From NCBI GenBank assembly GCA_951640165.1, contig OX621257.1, forward strand, positions 8,381,201 through 8,445,200: 64,000 nt of DNA. Reading direction: 5' to 3'. Source of the stretch: Pseudoips prasinana (Eukaryota; Arthropoda; Insecta; Lepidoptera; Nolidae). Position numbers and translations under genes: made by a program. A model generated the notes under the pieces. That model was not told where the DNA came from. It saw nothing but the letters and a program-made list of their open reading frames with translations, and made no database searches. Of this stretch, positions 41,761-52,990 are shown one piece after another (position 1 is the stretch's first letter; every line of letters begins with the position of its first letter).

Positions 41761-42101
41761 TTTTTCCGACGGTGGTGGGCTTTTTTGGAAACGAGGTTAC
41801 CCCTCCTCTGGACCGACGTGGAAAAGGGATAAGGAGGGAGGGAGTTTGGAAAAGTTTGGGCGCATGGGAAGTCGGGTTTGGGTTTCCCTAGGCCTGGGAT
41901 TTGACTTGCGGGAACTTCTCCTGTCCGGGACCCTTTGGAAATTTGGGCACCCTGGATACAGGACCGACTTCAGGTCGGTCCCGCAGTCAGGGCTAGGCTA
42001 TCCGCAACCTGCCATCCCGCCCGGTCGCATGAGAAGAAATGCGTTGACGGTCCGTGCCACCCCAAGCAGTAAGCTTCGGGTGGCACGAACAGTCATCCGG
42101 G
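41761..42101 (-). promoter_or_regulatory. 5' UTR / internal promoter region of outer LINE
   Basis: 341 bases, GC-rich, between the 5' junction and the ORF1 start. It contains an inverted GACTTCAGGTCGGTC segment and repeated GGGTTTG/GGGAC runs. By LINE logic it should hold the internal Pol II promoter, but no motif is certain. Confidence 0.45.
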
Positions 42102-42113
42102 TAGAAATGTATA
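42102..42113 (+). repeat. Target-site duplication (5' side of outer LINE)
   Basis: TAGAAATGTATA, matching 31063-31074. Confidence 0.85.
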
Positions 42114-42243
42114 ATGATGAACACTGTATAATAATACTATAAGTCATAAAAACCGACAAAAACTTAAAAGGTACTAAAATATTACTGAAATCAAATTGAC
42201 TGAAAATGACAGTCAGTCTAATTCAGTCACTTTAGTCATTTTC

Positions 42244-42610
42244 AACACCAATCGTGGTCACTGGCTGACTAGCGGAGCGGTGTTGCTCCGCTACTGACGG
42301 CTTCAAGATTTTAACTACCCTCATTTTTGTGTTTTTTAATTTCAACGGCTTCATTATTACTCGCGAATTGTGAGTGAGGCCATTGAAATTAAGAAACACA
42401 AAAATTTCAATCGGGAGTTTGGTTTCAAATTATCTCCATCATGGAATTCAGTGGTCAAACATTTAACACCTCGACATGTGCAGTCGGTCAAAAATGTGGA
42501 CTTAGTATTAACCGGCCATAGTAGTGTGAGGGATTCAGTGAGGGTAGTTAAAAACGACGCCCTCAGTAGCGGAGCAACACCGCTGCGCCAGTCTGCCCGT
42601 GGCCACGATC
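42244..42610. repeat. Foldback repeat, about 365 bp
   Basis: The arms AGCGGAGCGGTGTTGCTCCG...TTTAACTACCCTC (from 42271) and GAGGGTAGTTAAAAACG...GCAACACCGCT (from 42541) are mutual complements with few changes. An inner pair (TTTTTGTGTTTTTTAATTTC and GAAATTAAGAAACACAAAAA) extends the stem. No coding content. Confidence 0.7.
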
Positions 42611-42760
42611 AATGCAACTCGGTCCAAACGTCGCGTCGCTTAGGGAAAATAACAATAAAGGTTAGTCGCGGTACTGTAAATAATGTTTATTTCTAATTAG
42701 GATACGGGATAGTTTAAAAGTGATCATTCAACTTTAAAAAGACGTAATTCAAGATAAATA

Positions 42761-42992
42761 TTCACGCCGCAGGTCGTGGGTTCGATTCCCACCCGGGACA
42801 AATATTTGTATGCATGAACATGTCTATTTGTCCTGAGTCTGGATGTAAATTATCTATATAAGTATGTATTTACAAAAGAAAAATAGTATATGTAATATAT
42901 CAGTTATCTGGTTTCCATAGTACAAGCTCTGCTTAGTTTGGGATCAGATGGCCGTGTGTGAATAATGTCCCAGGATATTATTATTATTATAT
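42761..42992 (+). repeat. SINE subfamily A, truncated before the A box
   Basis: It starts TTCACGCCGCAGGTCGTGGG with a full B box, then the usual body and ATT tail. Confidence 0.8.
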
Positions 42993-43029
42993 TATCACTA
43001 TCAAATAGTTTGGATGTCTCTAATATTAA

Positions 43030-43180
43030 TCCTACTATAATATTATAAACGCGAAAGTTTGTAAGTATGGATGGATGTTTGTTACTCTTTTACGTAAAAA
43101 CTATTGAATGGATTTTAATGAAACTTTACAATAGTATAGCTTATACATCAGAATAACCCACAGGTTACACTTTATAAAAA
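43030..43180 (+). mobile_element. Helitron 5' part
   Basis: It starts TCCTACTATAATATTATAAA and contains TGTTTGTTACTCTTTTACGT. No CTAG end is found. Confidence 0.55.
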
Positions 43181-43184
43181 AATT

Positions 43185-43870
43185 GTGTGAATTGTTCAAA
43201 ATATGACGATAAGTGTCAAGTAAGCAGGAAAAATCTACCATTTGCGAGGTATGCCGGCGTGGGTAAATATCTCAAATCAAGTTGCCTTCAAACGTAAGTG
43301 AATTGAGGAGGGAGGGGTGGAAGGGGGAGAGGGCTACCCTCCTGTACCATCCCCACTCCGCGGAACCCCATGGTTATGGAGATATCCAAGGTTAATGTTT
43401 TTCTAGCGCTAAATGGTCACCGTTCTAACCTAACCTAACCCAAATTATTTAATTAAAGTACATTTGTGCAAAAATATCATGATAGTGACAATGAACAATT
43501 CAGTTTTGGGTATTTTTCGGATAATTATATAAAGGCGTTATAAAAAAAATATAACATCTAAACACGAACACAATGTTTTGACGTTGTTTTACAACGTAGT
43601 AGTAGTAGTATTTGTTGTTTATAGGTATCGAAATCGCTACGAAATGTATCAACATTGCGTTCTATTTTATACATTTGTATGAAGTCTTATGATTTTTAAA
43701 AAATAATTTTAATTATTGGCGCGTCTCCGGCAGGAAAAAATGCGTTTTATCAGTTAGTACGAACATCCTTAACCCCCCCCCCCCCCGCCCCATATACACA
43801 CTTAACTCAAATTCAGCCGACTTGATATGAGATCCAACCCCCGGCGTGCACTGCCAAAACCGCTAGAAGT
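43185..43870. repeat. Unassigned DNA with telomere-like and C-run pieces
   Basis: 43270-43450 matches the 17226-17345 repeat in reverse (CTAACCTAACCTAACCC, ACCATCCCCACTCCG). A C-run lies at 43773-43785. The rest is unassigned. Confidence 0.4.
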
Positions 43871-43875
43871 ACACA

Positions 43876-43989
43876 TTCTACTAATATTATAAATGCGAAA
43901 GTTTGTGAGTATAGATGAATGTATGATGTTTGTTACTATTTTACGCCATAACTACTATAATGCGGGTGAAACTGCGGGGCGCAGCTTGT
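43876..43989 (+). mobile_element. Helitron with internal deletion, about 114 bp
   Basis: TTCTACTAATATTATAAATG at the left and GAAACTGCGGGGCGCAGCTTG at the right. About 70 bases of the usual interior are missing. Confidence 0.6.
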
Positions 43990-44509
43990 TTTATATATAA
44001 TATAAACTTCTTTTAAAAAGGGTAAAAATATTAGATAAAATATTATAAAAATGAGTACCTATTATGGACACTTATATTCAGAATCGTTCTACTTACTGAC
44101 TATAATAAATTGTTGTGTCTGTAATAACTAAAAGTTACTGGACCAATCATTTTACTAAAGATATAACTTTTAACTAGGTCTCGGTTTGAAAGATTAAGCG
44201 GATAAAAGTATTTAACTAACTTTATTAATTTTAGTTTGATCAGTAAGCAATATGCGTGACGTCTGGCTAATAGGTTTAAGCGATTTGTTTAATTAAAGGG
44301 TTTGTTTCAAGCAAATGTTGCTCACTTTATTGTATGAAATGCCAATAATTGATTTTCACTTATTTTTAAAGTAAAAGAATAAAAAGAAAACGAAATAATT
44401 GTGTAAAAAAATACAAAAAGAAAAACAAGGTCGACTTGCTCCTTTTTTGAAGTGGGTTAATTATAATTCGGTTAACCATGTGAGTAAGAAGAGGCACTAC
44501 TTGCTGTGT
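43990..44509. other. AT-rich intron DNA, nothing recognised
   Basis: No coding frame or repeat boundary. Confidence 0.4.
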
Positions 44510-44742
44510 GGCTGACGGCATAGAATATCGCCACCCCATCTCATCCCGTGGGGGGCGTAGAAGTCGATCCCAGGGACTACCTATCAGATAACGGACAGCA
44601 GTGTCTTTCTGTGTACTATGGCCATCATACTGCGATCGCCAACCCGTCCGCCAAGCGTGGCGATTATGGCATATCCCTCGAAATTATGGACACAGCTCCA
44701 TTGTCCATCTTTCGGGGAGGACTATGTCCAGAAGTGGACATC
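44510..44742 (+). repeat. Repeat shared with 19110-19385
   Basis: GCATAGAATATCGCCACC, GGGGCGTAGAAGTCGATC, CATACTGCGATCGCCAACCC, CCAGAAGTGGACATC. It abuts a SINE tail. Confidence 0.55.
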
Positions 44743-45005
44743 ATTAATAATAATATCCTGGGACATTATTTACACACGGCCATCTGATCGCCAACTAAGC
44801 AGAGCTTGTACTATGGAAACCAGATAACTGATATACTACATATACTAGTTTTCTTTTGTAAATACATACTTATATAGATAATAAACACCCAGACACAGGA
44901 CAACCAGACATGTTCATGCACACAAATATCTGTCCTGGGTGGGAATCGAAACCACGACCTCCGGCGTGAAAAGCAAGCATTTGCTAACCACGCCAACAGG
45001 CCCGT
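44743..45005 (-). repeat. SINE subfamily A, full-length, uninterrupted
   Basis: It contains the intact text AACTGATATACTACATATAC that is split by a Helitron in the copy at 57776-58203. Confidence 0.85.
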
Positions 45006-45890
45006 TAAATGACTACGACTGACATCATGATAAATTACATTGAGTAGTAATATTTATATTTAAATTGTTTTATTTTGTAATATCTATTCTTACGGGCAGT
45101 TCCTCAAGTGTCAGGGTTGTTTAAAGGCTCCAAGACTGTTGTCTATAGATTACAGCTAGAACTGACATCTTAGCGTTTCTTTGAAGCACATAGATGATCA
45201 GAAATTTAACAATTTTTTTTTCAGACATTCGTCTATAGTTTGTAATAAATGCTTACTTATTTACTTTCGTGCTTACCCTCGTCTGTCGTTTACGGACCAA
45301 TGAGCGCAACCGGGTATAAGTGCCTCTTATTCCACTATCTTTTGTGAAACTTACAGACACCTTCATACATAATATGGATCTGTATAGAACACCCTTTTAA
45401 GAGTCCGTTTACAAAGTCACTCATGTGCCACTGTATTTTTATTTTCTGAAGAAGTGCTAGAAATAGTGTTAACGACATCATTATCGACTGTGGTTACTGC
45501 GCTCTGTTTGTCTTTGTGGGTGACCGCAAATATTGTTTGTACCCTACATCAGCGGTTCCCAACCTGAGGTCTGTAATTAAAAACTTATATTACAAAATAA
45601 ATTTATATAAACTACTCAACTTCATAGATTAATAAAAAATTAAAAAATGACTGCTTAAAATCTTGAATCCCAATTCAAGTACCAATTTCAATGAAATTAG
45701 ACTTTAATTGCTTTGTACTAAACATATTAATGTAATTAGTTAAAAATCTCTTAAAAAATTGAATTCAAATATGCTTTACCACAATAATAATGATAATAAA
45801 ACCTCTTTATTCCATAACTCATCATAAATTGTATTCATCATAAATGTTAGTATTTTTTTGTATCTCAGGCTATTAAATTAATATTAGTGG
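45006..45890. other. Mostly unassigned intron DNA
   Basis: 45250-45320 (TTACGGACCAATGAGCGC) may be a remnant of the GTGGTTACCC repeat. No gene. Confidence 0.3.
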
Positions 45891-45899
45891 GTTGTATTT

Positions 45900-46335
45900 C
45901 TGGGGTTATGGATCTTTTCTGCACATCCAGTCTTTTCCTGCGATCTCTGTAAGGTCATCAGTCCACCGTTTGCTTGGTCTTCCCACATTTATTTTGCCTA
46001 GTATTGGCCCTTTCCATCTTGTAGTTAATATTATCCATCTGTAATCTGTGCATCTTGAAATGTCGTGCCCATTGCCACTTGAAATTCAAGGCTATATACC
46101 CAATAGGATACAGCAATATTATTACTTTTATTATTAATAAATAGGGCGTGCCTTTTACAGTAGAACTTGGCATGACTTGTGACGTTTCCCCATGGACTTT
46201 AAAGGCCTTATTTAAAACCAGGAATAATAAATTACAACAATACACTACCTGCAGTGTATTCGGTAATGTTAGAGACATTACTAAATACACACTCATACTC
46301 ATTAAAGAATATGCTGCAGTTAATATATTGTTCTT
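45900..46335 (-). pseudogene. C-terminal fragment of an RTE-like LINE polyprotein
   Basis: The minus-strand frame includes NFKWQWARHFKMHRLQMDNINYKMERANTRQNKCGKTKQTVD and continues after a break to DDLTEIAGKDWMCR. The pattern KWxWAxHxxRM...GRPxxRW.DD matches the usual C-terminus of LINE RT proteins (RTE/CR1). The catalytic domains are missing. An AT-rich insertion (about 46110-46145) lies upstream in the frame. Confidence 0.5.
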
Positions 46336-46469
46336 TTTCCCCAGTTTATCTATCTTCTGCAAGTATTGCTCAACTTTGTCTAGAGTTAATAGAATTTGAC
46401 CCCCTAGGATTCGTAGTTAAAAAAGTTTGGGAACGCCGGTCCTATATCAAAGAGTACCTTCGTTAACGT

Positions 46470-48870
46470 CGTAATTTTAACCCACAAACAAAATATTGAC
46501 ACAAAATTGGTTTACGAAGTAAACAAAATTGAGTGGAGTTTCATTAATAAGCGTGCTTTCGTGGATAATATAAACTGTCCCATGAGGGCTGGTTTGTGAA
46601 TATTTAATAGTTTTGTAAGGAAATAATAATCTATATATGCGTTAGGTATTCAATAACACTTGTACTTATTAAATCAACAAGGTCATATCATAAACATCAT
46701 ATCAATAAGATCATATAAAATGTTGAGAAATCCATAAATAAATAACAATTTATTTACAACTACAAATTTTCAAATTTAGAAGAAAGCTGTTGGCGAACGC
46801 AGTCTCTCAACCAATAGTTCAATTTAAGCTACAAATGCCTAATAACAACCCTTTGGGGTTTAGGCCACAGCTCAAGGGTCTCAAGTAAAAGATGGAACAT
46901 TTAAAGTGGATGTGAATCATGTAGAAATTATGAGCCTCCAAACGACCAATTAAACGACATATTATGAAATACCAAAATTAAATATCTGGTCCAACAATTT
47001 TAATATATTAAGTATCAAACCAGGTTTTAAGACACAGCTTGAAACCAGTTTACTTGGTGCAAATATTGTTTTTGTCCCTATCAACCCTTTCATTTCCATT
47101 TACGCTGTCTGGCGGAAGGGACTTTGTAATATAGGTGTTCCAATTTTACGGGGCGCTGCGGCAAATTCTGAAACTAAGTATTTGAAGCGGAGCTCTTGTA
47201 AATGTTGGTGTATTTTTAATGAGCTTGTAATCCGAAGCTCATGTAATTGTCGTATCAGGGCACTTTATCCACAGCACGCGGGACATGGTGTGAAAGGCGG
47301 CACCGGAATATCGTTCCCGTGTTACTGAGGCTCCTCCCTGAAGCGCCAATAAAAGTGCAAGGCAGGTTAGGTTTAGTACGTGCGAGTCCAACATATACAC
47401 TCGTATCACCCTTAATACAAGTCTGCGTAGCATTAGCTAGACCTTTTAAAAAAAAGTGCTTTTTCTATTTGCTTATCCATGCAAAACATTAAAATGTATA
47501 GATTAATTATAACAGTCTAAATAATATTCTTTATAGAGAGAAGAGAATTAAATTAGAAATACAAATTTTAAGATTTAAGAGATCGCCTTACCTTGCGTAT
47601 AATTTAATTAGTTTTTAATGCAATATTCTATATAATGAAAGTCAAAAACTAAAATTCTATGGCTGTAATAAGTAAATAATATCGATTTTATAATGATGTC
47701 AATTCACATAATAATCTAATGTCAATTTCTCATAAAATATTAGCATTTTCCAGTTCAATAGATTTTACGTCAAAATAAATCGAATCAAATTCAAAGCTAT
47801 ATTAAGAAAAGAACAGTGATTTTAAAAGTATTAAAGTTAGGACGTAGATAAAATTTCAGGACAATGTGATCTAAGGGATATTTTATTATTTTCTCAGATC
47901 GGAAAAGCAAAACACCGGTTAAAAGTACCCAGACACTGGATGTCGATAGTGCAAAAACAGGTGTGTAAAAATTGCTATAACTATCCATATACACAGTGCG
48001 CCTTATGCCCTAATTTACGGTTCATTGTATGGTTCGTTTTTATTATTTAACAGCGATCCACGTTATACATGATTGTCAATAACAAAAAAAAATGATATTC
48101 TGGACACGTATGGTAGTGGTTCGTAAATGCCCGTGAATTACGACAAAGCTACTAAGAGCAGTAAAGCTTAGATGCCAAAGGAGAAGGTAATGACTCCATA
48201 AATTCCTGGTGTTAACTGAATCAAACTAGCCTTATTTGTGAGAGGATATAATAACAAGACCTCACTGAAATTTTGGTGAAATTTGGCTATCCAGGAATCA
48301 AGTTATATGAAGTATAGTAAAAGTGAGGTTAAATTATAACATTGTAGTTTTCTACAAAATATTGTTGAATGGCTTCGGTTGTGTTATGGTTTTATGCATG
48401 GAGAGTGTGGCATGTCGAAGATCTGGCACGTTTGGATCCCCCGCGCCCCGTGCAGTCACTACAGTCGAAGAAAACCACACATAAAACATGGAAAATACGT
48501 GCGCACTTAAAACGAAAGACAACGAACGAGTGACAGTCAAAGAGTATGTAAAGGCTGTCAGGCAGAGAAGTATTGCCCGAAGAAAAATTAATGGAATACG
48601 ATTCGCTATGAAACGATTCCACAAAAAACACTTGTCCCTTGATTTTCAAACATATTCTGAGATTTTACCGATTTATTCTTAATCGATTGAGAGCAATACG
48701 TCATTATTTAATCGATTATTTCGTTTCATAATTAATTTAAGTTTTCTCGCTTCCTAGATAGAAACATGATACGATATTTTGTTTTTTAATCTACATTTCA
48801 AATAGTTAACTGCTGGGCCCAGAAGTTTCCTTCTCCTTTAAAAGCTGAGATGTAAAATTGGCATCTTTCT
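46470..48870. other. Intron DNA with no supported gene
   Basis: A GC-richer patch near 47150-47420 and small frames near 48352-48682 are present but show no recognisable protein. No element ends are identified. Confidence 0.35.
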
Positions 48871-48874
48871 ATAT

Positions 48875-49015
48875 ATAAGAGTGACACGAGCAAGTGGATC
48901 AAATGATCACCGCAATCCATGCAACACCCATGCAGATGCGTTGCCAGCCTTTAAAAAAGTCAGAAATCTTCCCTGACCTTACGCCGATGAGCCTGACCCG
49001 CAGTAGGTAAATTAA
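48875..49015 (-). mobile_element. LINE 3' UTR fragment, relative of 18390-18540
   Basis: On the minus strand: GGCTGGCAACGCATCTGCAT, GGGTGTTGCATGGATTGC, GGTGATCATTTGATCCACTT, GCTCGTGTCACTC. Confidence 0.45.
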
Positions 49016-49048
49016 TCCCTAATGCGCAGGGTACTTTGCAAACATGTA

Positions 49049-49147
49049 CAGACGCCAGCACATCCACCTATCCCAATCTGTCAAATTTCTTTTACTTTCA
49101 ATTGGGGAAATTCGACAGATTGGGGTAGCTTGATGTGCTGACTTCTG
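49049..49147. mobile_element. Tc1/mariner-like MITE, 99 bp
   Basis: TA flanks. TIRs CAGACGCCAGCACATCCACC and reversed CAGAAGTCAGCACATCAAGC, with a palindromic centre (CCCAATCTGTCAAATTTC). Confidence 0.75.
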
Positions 49148-49179
49148 TACATTGTGCCGTCAATTATATTGACAGCTAT

Positions 49180-49265
49180 ATAGAAATAATTGTCCTGCGC
49201 CGGATAGCCGGGACACGATGCGGCAAGGGGACAGTCTTAAGCACTGCGCCACACGTGCAAACGAT
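49180..49265 (-). repeat. SINE subfamily C fragment
   Basis: On the minus strand, CACGTGTGGCGCAGTGCTTA and a decayed B box (CGTGTCCCGGCTATCC). Confidence 0.5.
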
Positions 49266-49269
49266 ACTT

Positions 49270-50110
49270 GAATAAGTTTTAATATTGTTATAACGGTATA
49301 TTTTTGATTTCTTCGTTCTTTGTTATTATTTGATAGGATACTATTCATTTTGGTCGACCAAATTAATCAGTTGTGTATTTTTTAACCATTTATAATTACT
49401 CAAGAATACTAAAGTACCAAATTACACTCTCAACTAGTAACTTTTTGCAACCCATAGACAACAATTACGCCAATGAACAATAATTTACGAAACAGTTGGT
49501 CCAAAACTAAACATCCACTTTCAATCAGAAACGGGAACAATTAACTGTCAACAAAATTAGCATTAAAATTAAAACCGCTATTACCTTGGGTCATAAGTAT
49601 TAAGGTTATAACTCAGATTATCCAGCAGTTCTTAAACCAACTATCGACCTATCCTATTCTATTCAAAATTGAGTCGTATAGTCGTAAGAATATGAATGAA
49701 ATTAAATAAATACGATACGTCTCTAAGAAAATAGAGCAACAGATGCTTCAGTGGAACTAAATAGTGTGTAATATAATTTTCCGTATTGATTTTTTGTGGG
49801 CCGTGACAAAAGACTGTGAGTTTTTATTTTCGTATACTTTGATGGACAAATTAACTTTTTCTTTTTAAATTGTTTGTATTGACCATGGCAGAAACTATTG
49901 TTTCTATAGTATTGACGTCATGGTAATTTAAATGAGCGAAAGTTTTGAAAATAAATTATTTTGTGTATTTATTTTGTGTATTTGCTTTTAAAGTATCTTA
50001 ATTCCAACCCTTAATATCGAAGAACGTTTTGAATTCCTTTACGACACATATTCGTAGCTCTTAAGACCATCAAACACTAATAAATAGATTATATAAGATC
50101 AGGAAACCTT
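49270..50110. other. AT-rich intron DNA, nothing recognised
   Basis: No coding frame or repeat boundary. Confidence 0.4.
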
Positions 50111-50114
50111 AAGT

Positions 50115-50254
50115 TGCACATTCCAGCACAATTTTCCATCTCTATTGGCACAACATTTTCAGTTCACGCGGCTAGATTTTGGAATGAGTTGCCAATTTCA
50201 ATTAAGCGTTCTCAGACTATGCTTCGTTTCAAAAAATTGTTTGTTTTATTTTAA
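50115..50254 (+). pseudogene. C-terminal tail of a CR1/Jockey-type LINE
   Basis: Encodes HIPAQFSISIGTTFSVHAARFWNELPISIKRSQTMLRFKKLF and then a stop. The AARxWNxLP...FKKxL pattern is the typical end of insect LINE RT proteins. No RT core is nearby. Confidence 0.55.
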
Positions 50255-50624
50255 TATAGTATTATATTGTGTAGCATAGTATAATATAATATCTTATTTA
50301 CATGTATACCTATGTAATAATATGTCAGTAACATATTTTCTGGTATTTTTTGTTGCACCGTTAATGGCAATTATGTAAAATTTTGTTCCTATCGATCCAA
50401 AGGTCGTCTGAAAGGAATCACTTAATACGATAACATTAATTATTTCTATGAAAAATGGCCTTGTACAGTAAAGTGTATTTATTATATTAATATCTGACCT
50501 TCAAGAATTACGATTAAGAACAAACACATTTGAGCGTGGACACTAAATAAAAGTAAAGTAAAGTACCTTTATTGTTCTGATTGAGTTATAATACAGTTGT
50601 TACATGTTTACTTATACGATATAT

Positions 50625-50778
50625 AAAACGAGATCCAAGTCGCTTATTGATGCCATCTTGTAGGACTACTCTGTTTCAAAGGAATTGCTTTATAATGTGC
50701 ATTAAAGTTTTTAATAAAGTTCCAAAGGGAGTTCGAGAGCTTCCACTAATAAAAATGAAAAGAGCACTAAAACAGTGA
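50625..50778 (+). pseudogene. C-terminal tail of a second CR1-like LINE
   Basis: Encodes IKRDPSRLLMPSCRTTLFQRNCFIMCIKVFNKVPKGVRELP and stops at 50778. The pattern VFNKVPxxVRxLP...KxxLK matches LINE C-termini. The 3' sequence runs to about 51085, where CTTACTTACTTACC forms a simple tail. Confidence 0.55.
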
Positions 50779-51089
50779 CTTTTAAGTAATGTTTTTTTAT
50801 AATTTAAAAGAATTCTTTGACTACAGGATATGTTGATATTTATTTTATAGTGACTATGATGTTGACATGGATATTAATATAGATGACATTATTATTATTG
50901 TATTATTATTATTTTGTATGCACTTTGTATTAGAATATTATAATTAATGTTAGATGTACATGATTTGATAAAATTTCGCATGTCATTGTCGACAAAATAT
51001 GTGAAACTATAATTGTGATGACTATACAATCTTGTCTGTACCATATTTTGAGCGAAATAAAGATTACTTACTTACTTACCTACAAGCGT

Positions 51090-51477
51090 ATTTTTGAAGT
51101 GAAAACTTATTTAGCGGCGATGTGCTCTTTTTTTGAATGAGTAAAAAAGTTAAACTCGCGTCAGGACACGTGACCTGAACGAAAAATTGTAAGACAGAGG
51201 GTTTGTTATGATTCACACTGGCCGTTTAACCACTCACATGACCGCATAATTTTTTCTTAATTTATATGTTAGATTTTTGAGCAATCAAATTTAGTTCTAT
51301 TTTTAAAATGTATTCCCTACATAGGGAGGTAATCAATTACTACGAGTCTTTACCGACCATAAGTGGAAAGTAGCACCTTCCACTCGCTCTTCGGATCAAA
51401 CAAACACTATTTTCCGAGTATGAGAAATGAAAAAATAGTTTTCCCTAAATAGTCCCCAAAGACTGCCCCGCATGTTT
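51090..51477. other. Intron DNA, nothing recognised
   Basis: No coding frame or repeat boundary. Confidence 0.4.
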
Positions 51478-51778
51478 TTTGGAACGAAGTTCCTTATCGC
51501 GCGTTGTGAAAGGGGGCTAGACGGAAAAAAATCTTACGAATAGTTGTCACGACACTTTTTGCAGCTGTGCGGCGTGCGCATGTTTCTCTGTCTGTCTGTC
51601 TCTCTCTCCTTCTCTCTCTCTTATAGAAAGCAAGCCAGATATTTTCATTTCTATTTCGCATTGAACAGTGTGGTGTCGCGACGATTATTTTTCTTGAGTG
51701 TAAACAGATTTTTTGTACATAATAAATAATAAGAAATAACTTCGTTCGATCCGGGTGTCCCTTGACACCTCTTAAGTT
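51478..51778 (-). repeat. Inverted copy of the 16930-17225 repeat
   Basis: It runs GGAACGAAGTTCCTTATCGC to GTGTCCCTTGACACCTCTTA, with a CT microsatellite at 51590-51621. Confidence 0.75.
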
Positions 51779-51980
51779 TTGTGTTTAAACCACATAACCT
51801 TCTTACTTTGTCACCATGGTTGGATAAAGAGAAATTATACTAACTCGGTTTAGTGAACGCAGAAGTGACTGACTCGCGATTATATTGTCACAGTCACGCT
51901 AATTTCACGGGTCGGAACACTGTCACTGAATTAATTTAAGAAGTAGGTGGGTCATTTTGTTCCAAATTATACAAGTATGT

Positions 51981-52093
51981 GACGGGCCGGTTGGCGTGGA
52001 TGGTAAAGGCTTGCCTTTCACGCCACAGATCGTGGGTTCGGTTAACACTTAGGACAGATATTTGTGTCTGTTTGTCCTGTGTCTGGTAGTAAT
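51981..52093 (+). repeat. SINE subfamily A, 3' part displaced by a Helitron
   Basis: The head GACGGGCCGGTTGGCGTGG and a B box (GATCGTGGGTTCGGTTAACA) run to TGTCTGGTAGTAA, where a Helitron-like TCTCACTAGTATTATAAAG begins. Confidence 0.65.
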
Positions 52094-52200
52094 CTCACTA
52101 GTATTATAAAGACGAAAGTTAATGAGTGGGTGAGTGTGTATATTTGTTACTTCTTCACACAAAAACTACCGAACGGATTGTGATGTAATTTTATTGTAAT
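52094..52200 (+). mobile_element. Helitron 5' part inserted in a SINE
   Basis: It starts TCTCACTAGTATTATAAAG, then GTGTGTATATTTGTTACTTC and ACTACCGAACGGATTGTG. The 3' end is not recognisable. Confidence 0.5.
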
Positions 52201-52253
52201 ATATTTTATATTACAACAAAATTTCGTCATATAATATATGTATATAATTATGA

Positions 52254-52435
52254 CTGCACGTGTGGCGCAGCGGCTAAGAGAGTCGCCTCGTCACTTTGTG
52301 TCCCGGATTCGATTCCCGTGCATGACAACTATTTGTATGGCTCATAAATAGTTATTCTGAGTCTGGATGTAATTATATGTTTGTAAAGTATCCCGTGACA
52401 CAGGGATGCATTTCCCTAGTGCGAACGTTGTCTTT
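52254..52435 (+). repeat. SINE subfamily C
   Basis: A-box-like GTGTGGCGCAGCGGCTAAG, B box CCGGATTCGATTCCC, a body with CTGAGTCTGGATGTAATTA and the end CCGTGACACAGGGATGC. Confidence 0.75.
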
Positions 52436-52446
52436 AAAAAAAAACA

Positions 52447-52672
52447 TTTCACGCTGCAGATCGTGGGTTCGATTCCCACCCTGAACAGACTGATATTTGT
52501 GTCTATTTGTATTAAAAAACAGTATGTATTTAAAAAAATTACAGTAGTATATGTAGTATATCAGTTATCTGGTTTCCATATCGTTCGTTCGTTTCATATC
52601 GTTCTCTGCTTAATTTGGGATCAAATAGCCGTGTGTATATAATGTCCCCGGATATTATTATTTATTATTATA
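52447..52672 (+). repeat. SINE subfamily A, truncated at the B box
   Basis: It starts TTCACGCTGCAGATCGTGGG and contains a CGTTCGTTTCATAT duplication in the tail. It ends in ATT repeats. Confidence 0.7.
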
Positions 52673-52789
52673 TCTCAGCACGCTCGTTTTGTCGATCGTA
52701 AATTGTTGTGTTTTTATATCTACCACAAGATATTCTACTCATTTTCCGCTCCATTTTCCTTGCCAATATCATTCTATATTACCTACATT

Positions 52790-52990
52790 GTCATGGAAAA
52801 CGGATCGGTTTTTCGCATTTTCCAATACTGAGCACGCTCGCTCAGGATAGATTCATTGTTATAGGTTATTTTAACACACACCAAGGATACGTGGCACGTA
52901 TGGCACATAATCACAATGCACGTGAACTTATGACATTTCTGTTTAAGGCCCAGAACTTCAGCATGCAACTATCTCGCCCCCAAATTTAGA
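52790..52990 (+). pseudogene. Relic of a LINE endonuclease domain
   Basis: Encodes LAQDRFIVIGYFNTHQGYVARMAHNHNARELMTFL. It aligns by eye with the LINE APE motif GDFNAHH...W...AG..L..F (Asp to Tyr change at the catalytic position). Short, with no adjacent RT. Confidence 0.4.

Larger units (their letters stand above)
31075..42101 (-). mobile_element. Full-length outer LINE (LOA/Baggins-like), about 5.9 kb, split by an inner LINE
   Basis: The element is bounded by a 12-bp duplication. Its 3' end on the minus strand is a GAT trinucleotide tail (31075-31091), and its 5' UTR runs from 42101 to 41761. It carries ORF1 (41760-39940) and ORF2 (39959 onward), which overlap by 20 bases. The inner LINE at 33470-38583 interrupts ORF2. 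The combination of APE endonuclease, RT, RNase H and a C-terminal CCHC with a DUF4780-type ORF1 suggests the LOA/Baggins group; R1-like groups are the alternative. Confidence 0.8.

Noticed and set aside
48352..48682. Overlapping frames of 64-90 codons on both strands
   Set aside because: No known domain, no splice context and no repeat match; not supported as an exon.
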